Assembly (NCBI RefSeq): GCF_002994745.2
Contig: NC_037088.1
Span: 3,601,001-3,665,000, forward strand
Origin: Rosa chinensis
Taxonomy: Eukaryota; Streptophyta; Magnoliopsida; Rosales; Rosaceae
Direction of reading: 5' to 3'
Length of the DNA: 64,000 bases
Positions within the stretch are counted from its first letter, which is position 1. Every line of letters begins with the position of its first letter. The notes beneath the pieces are model-generated. The model was given only the letters and a program-made list of their open reading frames with translations. It ran no database searches and was not told the origin of the DNA. Below, piece by piece: positions 54,541 to 64,000 of this stretch. Position numbers and translations under genes: made by a program.

Positions 54541-57480
54541 CTTTAATTTGGCCTTTGTTTGATTAGGGTTTGGAAATTTTCAATCTGGGTTTGTTGGGTA
54601 TGATTGGGTTTGGGTTTTATTTGAGTTTGAGATTTTGAGATGTTGATGTCATTGCTTGTTCTAGTTATTGATAGAGTATTCACAATCTGCATAAATAGTT
54701 GGAAGAGCATTCACAATCTGCTCTTCTTATGCTTTTTTTTCTATCGATTTGATATCAACTTTTACTTTAAATTTGAAGGCATACATGTTTCTTCGGTTAG
54801 GTTGTTTATTCAGATTCAGGTGCCTTAAAATGCTTGGTTTCGGGTTGTTCGCATCCAATTCCACATTGTGTCAAAATTTGTAAAATAGTTACCCATTACC
54901 TGCTCTGGATAATAGTTTACATTGTCATTTCCTGCTTTGGATAATATGAAATTGTGTGGGAATTGAAATTGTATCTGATATACAATTGTGGACAATAGCA
55001 TAGTGGAAACTAATTGTATCTGATATGGACATATGGTATGTAAATGCATACTAATTGGTTACTGCATACTAACTGCCTTGGTTACTGAATACAAATTGTC
55101 TTGGCAACCAATACATGAGTATGAAATTGCATCTGTTTTGGTATGCCCTGTTATGAGTTAACGACTTATCCTCAGCTTTGGTTACTGGTTAGTCAAGGAT
55201 ATTCAATTGAATTATTCTGGGTTTGTAGCACATTGTTCAAATCTTTCAACCTTCAAATTAATTATAAACTTTGTAGGAAACTTATGGCAAACATCTTTTT
55301 GTCATAAAAAGCTTTTCCAGGACATTCATTTTTCTACCTTAAAGATAGCAACCAAAACAAATGTATTAGCCTGACGCAGCACAAGTGTTTCGTTGTGTGC
55401 CTTTTCATAAGCTTTTACTTGCAGCTACAGTTAACACAGAAACTGAAGAAAAACAAATGCTACCAGAAGGAAAAAGATGTTTCATTTGATTTTGTTGACA
55501 TGGTGCTTTTAACTTATTGAATTTCAGTAGATAAGCATTACTAGGTAAAAAGGGCAATGATCATAAAATCATGCTCACTGTTTTGGAACACAATATGTAA
55601 AATTGGATGACATTTCTTTAAAACAATGTATTTTCATTTTGAATGCTTTATTTTAAGTATTTCCATTTTGAATGCTTTATATAATCAATTCTACGCTTTG
55701 CAGGAAGTTCATAATAAAATATACTGATACAAAGCTCCTACAACTGGTGGATTATAAAAATCTGCCCAACTTCTTGCTGTTTTACTATTTATGTGAGGTA
55801 ATTTTCTCTCTCTCTCTCCAATTACGTATGAACTATCAAAATCACATCAAGTTTTGCTATTATGTACAAATCATGAATAGATAAATCAAAAGCTAAAGCT
55901 ATAAAAAAAAAATTGAATCAGTTTTCGTAGCTTATGATAACTTAGCAGGTCTGACCATATCTTATGATAAGTCAGCAGGTCTTTAGCTACTTCAGATTTG
56001 TTTGTTACTCTTTTGTTAATTTATCTTGGTTTTGTCAATTCATAGATTGTAAACCAATATGATAGATGGTATTGGAAATAATAAATTTAGTACTGCTCAT
56101 GAGCTCTTTTTGTTCTCTCTTTAACAAACTACTCATGATCTAAAAACAGAAACCAAAGATTGTGTGTAAATAACAAAATACTACTAAACTATTTATCTCT
56201 ACTGGCTTACTTGCATCTTCCTGCATAACATTACAATAAACAGAGATTCATTTTTAAAATGTTCAAACAATTCTTTCTACTGTTAAAGAAGTGCCCATCA
56301 ACTCTTGGTTTTCATTCTGATAATTTCAGTGTTTTGTATCTGCTTGCATTTTCAACAAACAGAGAACTTCACTTAAGAATACTGGTCTGGTTTCTGAGCT
56401 CTCGATTACCGCCTTTTGCCTACTTGTTAAGTATCACCATTAACCTCACTAATTCTCATTAGCTGAATGACCTATTGACAAGTAGTCCAAACTTTAATTA
56501 TTTCATTTCAATGGTCTGATTTTCAATATAAATTTGGAATTTTGATTTGTCACGTTTGCTTTTGGTCTTGGTTTCCAACCTTGAAATAAATTACACTGTA
56601 GAAAGTTTATAATTTCATTTAGCACAAGCTCATGTCCATGGTTAATTTGAAGGTAACTGTTCTTGCTAGCATCTAATAGATTAAATATGAAAACTGAAAA
56701 ATTATTAATGCACCTAACATTGTATACCTCTACAATTTGGAATATAAGTTAGATATTCTCTGCTAAAAATATAATTCCTTTTGTTGGATTATTGTATGGA
56801 ATTGATCAAAGGTCTTTTGCTGTTATTACCCGAGTTGATTGAATGAGTTGCGAGGAAAAGATTGGTAGAATAAGATTAGTGTTTCTCTCTTATTTCGATG
56901 AGGACGTCAACTTAGATATTCTCTGCTAAAAAGATAATTCCTTTTGTTTTTCTTTATTTTGGGTTATGGTTCCAGGTCCTAAGAATGAGGGATTGTTCTG
57001 TATACAGCTTGAAATTAATTATCAAATTTTCTTACCCAAATTTGATCTTTTTGTGTGATAATATTGCATTCTTCGAAATGTTTTTTAAATTGAATTAACC
57101 TTTGTTACGAAAATCAGCGATCACATTTGATTGTTTTATTGTTTTGAGAAATTGTTAACGGGTTCAATAAGGTAAAATTTATAATAAGCCTTAATTTCAT
57201 TGATTTTCTAAGTTATCTTCAAAATGAAAGAATTAACTCATTTTTCTTTTAAATATTGTTTACTGTATTCAGCGTCATCGCTGATTAGGAACTTACAGTG
57301 CATATAAGAGTTCATATTTTGGTTGCAAAAAGTTTATTGTTTTCAAGACCAAATCATAAGTCAAATTGTATAAAAATAAGTTTGAAAGTGGATAATCTGT
57401 TTACTGACACTTTTTAATGTAAGTACACAGTATCTCATACACAGAATAATTCATATTCCAGTTGATTGTTTTTTTTTCTT
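54541..57480. other. CACTA interior, no complete gene
   Basis: AT-rich intron-like DNA. The segment 55480-55770 matches 49640-49886. AGATATTCTCTGCTAAAAA followed by TAATTCCTTTTGTT occurs twice (about 56751 and 56914). Confidence 0.5.
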
Positions 57481-57674
57481 TTCGATTTTTGGTGAGTGGT
57501 TTCTTATATATGTTTTCTTATGTTTTAGGTTCCAGGATCAGTGACACTTGAAAGAAGTTAGAGAGAAGTTCGTTATATTCGATTTTTGGTGAGTGGTTTT
57601 TTATATATGTTTTCTTATGTTTTAGGTTCCAGGATCAGTGACACTTGAAAGAAGTTAGAGAGAAGTTCGTTATA
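57481..57674 (+). repeat. Exact-looking tandem duplication, 97-bp unit
   Basis: Copies 57481-57577 and 57578-57674 start TTCGATTTTTGGTGAGTGGT and differ at about one base. Each has an acceptor-like TTTTAG before GTTCCAGGATCAGTGACA. Recent duplication inside the CACTA element. Confidence 0.95.
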
Positions 57675-57882
57675 GGCTTTCTTAAATTGTATTCATTTGT
57701 CTGCAATATTTTATTTGTTATTTTGGAATCTTTGTTGCTACAAGTTTTCTGTAGGCAGTTATTCATTTAACCATTGATGGTAATTATCTACTGTTTTATT
57801 GAACGTGTTGAATTACCAGGTAATTGGAACAATTAGTTGATATATGTAAGATTGCAAAATCCTAAAAACATAAGGGAAATGA

Positions 57883-58041
<159 letters not shown>

Positions 58042-58065
58042 TAACATATAACGATTCTTCCGCAG

Positions 58066-59085
58066 CAAAGCGCGGACACATTTTCTAGTTATGAGCTATT
58101 TGTGAAGCAATCTCTCAATATGGAGATGGCTATTGTTATGGCAAGGGTATGAAAGATGTTATCTCATATAATTTTTCCCCTCTTGTTATTCTTACTATTC
58201 TTACTTTCTGATACGAGCTCGTGTTGATTTTTTTCTTTTTGTCTTCTTGGAATTTTCTCTTGCATACAAAAACAATAGGATGCTGGAATGGACTGGATTA
58301 TTCATCTTGATACTGATGAGTTACTACACCCAGCTGGTGCCAAGGAGTATTCTTTAAGGCAGTTGCTGCTTGATGTGCCTGGGAATGTGGATATGGTTAT
58401 TTTTTCGAACTATGTAAGTGAATTTGTAGTGGTACTTTTAAACATTGTGGTAGGCAGGTGGTTAAACTTAATTGCACATGCTAGTTTTGTACTTTTACAT
58501 GTCTCTTGTTTCAACCCTGATGCTTGTTATTCGGTAAATGTAATTAACGTTGATATTTTGTTGAGTAGGAGAGTAGTGTTGAACGAGATGATATTAAGGA
58601 ACCTTTTACCGAGGTAAATTTCTCTATTGTCCATTATTCTTGCTTTTTACGTGGTTCAGTAGATTCGTTTTAATTTTGTTCTAGTCTTATAGATAGCAGT
58701 AAATTATTATACTTGTCATGTCATGCTGCCTGTCTGATTGGAGACATCTTTTATTATGTGTACTGTTATTGTTAATCAGCGATGAGCTTGTATCATCGTC
58801 TTAGTTGTAGGTTTAAGTTGAAATGCTGAAAGACAGAATTCTATTGTTGCTTAATCGAAATCTGCAACAATAAATTTTATAGACACATGATTATCTTTTC
58901 TATACCCTACTAAATGGATTAAACCAGCCATTCAATCCAAGTTTTTACTGAAGAACAGAACATGTCCATTACTAACTACAAACTAATTTATTTCAGTGGG
59001 AGAGAAGAGGCAAAGCAACATATACCCAGGAAGATATTGATGTGGTCAGAAATGAGTGGGCAAAGTTTATGGTGAAGACATATAT
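58066..59085 (+). pseudogene. Captured glycosyltransferase exons (Glyco_tranf_2_4-like)
   Basis: Exon 58066-58146 (YELFVKQSLNMEMAIVMAR) ends at a donor GTATGA. Exon 58279-58413 reads [20 protein letters not shown], then [20 protein letters not shown], and ends at GTAAGT. Exon 58569-58613 reads [15 protein letters not shown] and ends at GTAAAT. They join in frame. The DTDE stretch with WIIHLD is the nucleotide-sugar and metal-binding region of plant glycosyltransferase-like proteins. A fourth in-phase exon (58997-59085) reads WERRGKATYTQEDIDVVRNE and is not recognisable as the same protein, so the chain may be chimeric. The flanking introns are retained, so the capture was from genomic DNA. 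The rest of the enzyme is missing. Confidence 0.75.
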
Positions 59086-59239
59086 GTAAGCATTGCGCTT
59101 GGTACTTATGGAGTTATATCTTCTTTTTTAGTTCAGTTGAAACTTTGTTCTATGGATTTGGTTGGACATGAGTTGATGCTTGTACTTTGAATTGATAATG
59201 TAAGATTTGCGAGAATGATGTATGAGAATGATGAAGTAA

Positions 59240-60140
59240 ATGACAACTTTGAATTTCATATCTGCCTATTTCCAGATCAATTGTGCAAACTCAAGTCCAA
59301 CAACATATATATGAATGTAACTGTTGTAGTGCAAACTATCACACAACACAAAAGAAAGATCCAAATAAAGCTTATTGTCTGAGGAGAATTCAGACAACAC
59401 CTTTATATACCAACTTGTTATCTTAAAGGAACACCGACAACAAGCAGGAAAGAATATTGTGGTCTGAGGTTCATTCAAGACAACAAATTCATCAACATTA
59501 ATGTTATCTTAAATTACATTTAGACAACATCAGTATCATCAAACTTGTTATATAACTGTTAATTCAGACAACAAGAAAAAAAAAATGTGTTGTCTGAAAT
59601 TCTTCCGGTACAACACATGCTTAATTAATATTGTTATATTAATTGAATTTTAGACAACATTGGAATCTAGATAATTGTTATCTTAGAGATATTCAGACAA
59701 CATACGGTTATTGAAGATGTAGTCTGAGGTTCACCCGAGACAACACCATATCGAGCAAACTGATATTTGTAATACATTTCACACAACATTTGGTAATCAA
59801 AAATGCTTGTGTGATGTTTACTTCACACATCAGGTCTCATACAATATTGTCGTTGAAAATATATAGCAGACAACAAAGTCTTGGAAAGATTGTTGTGCTT
59901 GGTGAATTTCACTCAACACCCCGACAATAAGCTGTTGTCTGAGTTCATACCCGACAACAGACTACGGTCATGAATCAAAAATTGGTAAATTTAGACAACA
60001 CATATTTAGGTACACATGTTGTGTGAATGACCAGAGAGACAATTAAAAAAGAATGTTGTCTGATGGGGGAGATCAGACAACACGCCAGTTTACAACATCT
60101 CCATTTTCATTCAGACAACAGGCTTTTGACTGTTGTCTGA
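59240..60140. repeat. Right sub-terminal repeat array of CACTA
   Basis: About twenty copies of GACAACA or TTGTCTGA in both orientations, spaced 30-60 bp. In CACTA elements such motifs bind the transposase-associated protein. This array is longer than the left one (53910-54100). Confidence 0.9.
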
Positions 60141-60162
60141 TTCACTTTGTGTAGTAGTGGGA

Positions 60163-62671
60163 ATGGTTTGTATGGAATGAATTCATGACTGATCTGGAAA
60201 TGTTGTTGTCATTAGCATGTTATGCATTCTGTCTTGTATGGTTAAGCTGTTAATTCCTGCTCGCCTGGTAGAAGTTTTACACTAACATCTGTATTATGTT
60301 CGTTCACATCTAGGAGCTTCTGAAAATGTTGTTGGCAGAGGACATCAATGATTAAATGGAGAAGCAGGTTGGAGGGCTGCTGGACTGCTCTAATGAACTG
60401 GTCATTTTTTTAGTTAAAGTTTGCATTTGACTTTTTGAGTGTTTGGTTGCAATGGCTGTGTGTTTGAACCATTTTGGGTTGTAAAGAACTAAACGAACCA
60501 TTATTTTTTCTTCTGTACAGCTTCTCCACTTCTACACTTCTTCAGTTCACTTCTTTTTAGGTTGCAATTAATGGCTCTATGTTTGGTTGCTTATGATTTG
60601 TGATGTAGCAGGACTTTTATTGTTATGGCTTCACTTGAGAGCAAACCTGTATTGTTATGAACTTATGATCTTCAGATATTCAGTTCTCAATTTTTAGCTT
60701 TGTTAGATTCAAGTGTTTTTGTTTTGGTGTGGTGCTTGGCGTCCTTACTGGCTCTCTCAGATAAGAGGGACAAATAAAGGAGCAGATCTCCCAATTTTTA
60801 TAATAAGCAATTTTCATAACTTAGCCATATGGGCCTGAGAGCTCGGAAAACCAGCCCGGATCCCATACTTCAAAACAAAATATTTGGGTGTAGCTTGGAA
60901 ATCACAGTCCTGGTTCGGGCCCTTCAAATTTTACAAGTGGCCCGGCCGTGCCCAGTCTCTTTCTTTGATTAGACATTTAGGGGTGTATTGTATTTGGATT
61001 TGTGCAGATTTTTTTTTAAATGACATATTTTTTGAAAAATGCACAAATTCTTTTAAAAGTTGATAGATTATTATTGATTTCTTAAAACCATTGATTTTAG
61101 CTATAGACTCTTTATTGATTCATGAAAATCTATATATTTATTATGAATGACTTCTACAGATTTCCTAGCATGTACAAAAAAAAAAAAAAAAAACAATGCA
61201 ACTTAAAGGCAAAACAAGTTAATAACTTGTTGTCTTTTTAATAGTCAAGTATCTTCTAGTAGAAATTGACTTAAATGAATGATTATTACTATGTGTAGTT
61301 AGTTTGCTCTCGTTCCTAATCTCCCAACTAACATAAAAATACAATATAGATTACTTGATGTTTATGGTTTGATCAATTTTGTTAGATTATTCTCATCAAT
61401 TTTGTTTTCGCCGATTAACATATATTATAACAATATTGGTCAATGTCTTGATCTATAATCAATCAATTGAAATTCAATTGTTCAAGCTTTCTTTTAACCG
61501 TAATATAAATTCAAATCGATGAGAATAATTAATAAGACACAATCCAGTATTTCATAGCAACACTATTTAAGATTTTAGGGGTAGACTACAATATTTGGGT
61601 TTTAGGGTTTCATAAATCATTTTTATTGCTATCAGGATTCCAAGTATCACAATTGAAAAATAAAAAACAAAAAATCACATTTAACAACTACAATGGACAT
61701 GTTGGGTATTAAAAAACGTTGATATCATAAAAAATTGGAGAAAAATACAAAAAAAAAACCAAGAAGGAGAGATGATGGAATATCAATCTCTTTGCGCGCA
61801 GAGAGAAGAACTTTGATAGACTTAAACAAATCTTTGGGCTAGAAAATTATTAAAGGTTGGTGTGTATAGTTAACACTACAAAGTCCATAATTATCTATGA
61901 TTTTCTAATTTCATAAGTATGAATGATATTTTGAATACCTCTGTACTTTCATTTATTTTTAGGAAAAATCATCTGCACCATACCTGATGTTTCGGCCATT
62001 CAAAACTTTCGTATCTCACATTTGAAAAATGTTTTCGTCTTTTCATGTCTCAATCCATTATTTTTTTTGTCTAAGCATTTTTTTCTCTCTCCTTACTATT
62101 CCTCTCTCTCTCTCTCTCTCACTCTACCTCTCTCTCCCTCCCTCCCTCCCCCCCCCCTCCCTCTAATAAAGCTGGTTGCTGCTACTTAATGGAGTTAATC
62201 TTCGTTGTAATAAAATTTGTAGGTGGACACCTTGAGACTGCTTCGTCTTGTGAATTTTGGAGGATTTTGCTTGATTATTCTTTTGTCTCACTTCCTAGCA
62301 CAAAGGGTCAACTTGGGTTAAAATTCTTGGATGGGTTTGTGTAGCTTTCTCTGTCAATGTCTTTGCAGCATCTTTAAGCATCATGGTGATTAATTAACCT
62401 AATCATATATGAATTGAGGATCCCCTAGCCTTGATTCTTGTATAGAATTGAAGACTAATGACGCTTCCATATAATAGACCCTCTGCCTCCCCCCTCCCCC
62501 AATTCAAACCCAGAAACGTGCTCCTCCCTTCTTTGTTGCTTTACACCAAGCCGCTCTGGTTTTTCTTATTATTGATTTCAAATTCCGAGAAGTCGAATCT
62601 CATTTTTGCTTTCTATATGAGTCCGACACTTTCACTCTCACTTACATCATCATCACGCCAGTAGCAAAATC
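60163..62671. other. Intergenic; microsatellite, no gene established
   Basis: A short frame after an AG near 60314 (ELLKMLLAEDIND) could be an exon relic. TAGGGGTGTATTGTATTTGG near 60981 resembles the end of a plant MITE, without a clear partner. A CT/CCCT simple repeat is at 62101-62163. The rest is AT-rich. Confidence 0.4.
62101..62163. repeat. (CT)n and (CCCT)n simple repeat
   Basis: CTCTCTCTCTCT passes into CCCTCCCTCC and a C-run. Confidence 0.95.
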
Positions 62672-62911
62672 TGTTAAGAACTAAAACACTAAGAACAAGT
62701 ACTCAACGATTTTATGGGAATGACATACCTCTTATTGAACAGGCTTATAAATAGCCTTTTACAATCTTAACAGAATGAGAAAACCTAGCTCACGTTTACA
62801 ACTAAACAACGTGATAAATGCAACTCAAACAAAGTCAAAGCATTAACCACATACCCTAAAGACTAGGGCTTATTCAAACTGAATGCAAAACCCTAACTGA
62901 AGATTTTAACA
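62672..62911 (-). repeat. 3' LTR of minus-strand copia
   Basis: On the plus strand the 240-bp LTR runs from TGTTAAGAACTA to GATTTTAACA, so both TG and CA ends are present. A TATA-like TATTTATAAGC on the minus strand lies near 62750. Confidence 0.75.
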
Positions 62912-62970
62912 TAAACCTAAACTTTCTCTTCATTCCCTCCCTTTATAGTTCCCAACTACAACTAGTTTAA

Positions 62971-63295
62971 GGCCCAGTTTGGGATTGCTTCGCTTTTAAA
63001 AAAAATCAGCTTTTGTTCAAAATTTTAGATTTTATTGTGTTTGGTAATTATTAAAAACAGCTTTAATTTAAAGTTATAGGTCACTGACAGCAGATTTTAG
63101 AAGCAGCCCAGAGGTTGCTTTTAGAAGCTGTTGTAGATCAAAACACGCTCTACAGTTATTTTATGTACTGACATCACTTTTAAAAATATTATTTACCAAA
63201 CACGAAACTGTTTTAATTCACAGTTGATTATTCTCACAACACAGCAGCAGCAATTTTTTTATATTTTTAAAGTCACAGTAATCCCAAACTAGCCC
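62971..63295. mobile_element. PIF/Harbinger-like MITE (325 bp)
   Basis: The ends GGCCCAGTTTGGGATTGCTT and, from the right, GGGCTAGTTTGGGATTACTG form inverted repeats of the GGGC-GTTTGG type known for Harbinger MITEs. Flanking TAA and TAC are a near-match to the 3-bp duplication. Confidence 0.75.
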
Positions 63296-64000
63296 TACTA
63301 GCCCTAACTCAAGAAATCGACAAACTCCCAACTGACTCTGAAACTTCTTAAACGCATAAAATGCGAGGGCCTTTGTCATCACATCTGCTAGCTGATCTTG
63401 TGTTCCACAGTAAACTAACTCAACTACTCCTTCTCGTGTGAGATCACAAAGAAAATGGAAGCGCACATCAATGTGCTTGCTTCGACCACGCAACACAGGG
63501 TTTCTTGATAGTTTGATTATGGAACCATTATCACAAAGCATGATAGTGCACTTACTTTGCTCTAGACTCAGCTTCTCAAGTATCCTCTTCATCCAAACAG
63601 CTTGACTAGCACAGGCAACCGCAGCCACGAACTCTGCTTTTGTGGTCAAGAGTGTGACTATAGCTTGTTTCCTTGAAGACCAGGCAACAGCTCCAGATCC
63701 CATCACAAAGACATAGCCTAATGTGCTCTTGCGGTCATCTAAATCTCCAACATAGTTGTTATCTGCATAACCAACTAGGCCTTCACACCCTCCCTTCTTG
63801 TAAAAAATCTCAAGCTCAGTGGTTCCTTTCAAGTACCTCAATATCCTCTTGGCTGCCAGCAAGTGAAACTTAGTTGGTTTAGCCATGTACCTGCTGATCA
63901 AACTAATTGCATACATTAGGTCTGGCCTTGTAGCCGTTAAGTACATGAGACATCCCACCATTTGTTTGAATAAGGTCTCATCAACTCGAACCCCATTCTT
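63218..64000 (-). CDS. Copia pol, RT end and RNase H, partial and open
   Basis: The frame is open from the window edge (64000) to the stop at 63218-63220. GCLMYLTATRPDLMYAISLI is the end of the reverse transcriptase region. RNase H follows: GYADNNYVGDLDDRKSTLGY, then TTKAEFVAAVACASQAVWMK, then the CDNGS acidic motif, GRSKHIDVRFHFLCDLTREG and GTQDQLADVMTKAL. Normally the protein ends shortly after QLGV. Here the frame continues into the MITE, adding about 25 foreign residues (VWDYCDFKNIKKLLLL). No stops interrupt the visible part, so the copy is fairly young. The rest lies outside the window. Confidence 0.85.
   Translation of the reverse strand, partial: KNGVRVDETLFKQMVGCLMYLTATRPDLMYAISLISRYMAKPTKFHLLAAKRILRYLKGTTELEIFYKKGGCEGLVGYADNNYVGDLDDRKSTLGYVFVMGSGAVAWSSRKQAIVTLLTTKAEFVAAVACASQAVWMKRILEKLSLEQSKCTIMLCDNGSIIKLSRNPVLRGRSKHIDVRFHFLCDLTREGVVELVYCGTQDQLADVMTKALAFYAFKKFQSQLGVCRFLELGLVGLVWDYCDFKNIKKLLLLCCENNQL

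Larger units (their letters stand above)
62672..64000 (-). mobile_element. 3' end of minus-strand Ty1-copia element
   Basis: The 3' LTR lies at 62672-62911. Upstream on the minus strand are a purine-rich tract (GGGAGGGAATGAAGAGAAAG), a nested MITE (62971-63295) and the RNase H end of pol (63218-64000). The element continues past the window edge. Confidence 0.88.

Noticed and set aside
60979..61945. MITE beginning AGGGGTGTATT
   Set aside because: A possible right end near 61945 matches poorly and no target duplication was found.

Overview
This is nuclear DNA of a flowering plant, most likely a eudicot. The evidence is intron-split genes with GT..AG borders, plant-type Ty1-copia and gypsy-like LTR elements, plant MITE families, a glycoside hydrolase 28 (polygalacturonase) gene end and fragments of plant TRAPPC11 and a plant glycosyltransferase. 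Several repeat types recall Rosaceae genomes, but that is an impression and not a demonstrated placement. Nothing bacterial, viral or organellar was seen.

The window is gene-poor and dominated by nested transposable elements. The left edge (46-586) holds the last two exons of a polygalacturonase. A decayed copia element (626-5679, target duplication ATATT) sits 39 bp past its stop codon. Then come a roughly 80-bp tandem repeat, a Mutator-type MITE (6530-7011) and a long-TIR Mutator-like element with decayed gene-like exons (7057-8880). Positions 8940-14400 are repeat-rich noncoding DNA. A ZMYM1/TTF-type hAT-like transposase pseudogene (14943-18240) is split by a second Pack-MULE (15443-17018) that carries a piece of TRAPPC11. 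Next is a young LARD-like LTR element (18964-24649, target duplication CTTAG) with no pol and an internal minisatellite. A CACTA-like end with a strong hairpin (25174-25445), a broken minus-strand multi-exon gene (25630-27045) and a truncated copia copy (about 27980-31755, arranged internal-LTR-internal) follow.

The middle (31760-44800) has MITEs, a short retroposed sequence with an 18-bp target duplication (35839-35980), diverged direct duplications and a hAT element. From 44881 there is a candidate small gene of unknown function whose first intron holds a LINE, inside which is a hAT element, inside which is an 88-bp MITE. The surrounding intron DNA is repeated three times in tandem up to 52690, and one copy carries a 757-bp near-perfect foldback element (51567-52323). 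A CACTA transposon (53896-60159, TIRs and GGA target duplication) contains exons of a glycosyltransferase gene and no visible transposase. The right edge (62672-64000) is the 3' end of a minus-strand copia element whose reading frame runs into a Harbinger-like MITE.

The genes do not form a pathway. The common theme is capture of host gene pieces by DNA transposons (two MULEs and one CACTA) and layered insertion, with exact target duplications fixing the boundaries of most elements. All identifications come from reading the sequence; no database search was possible.
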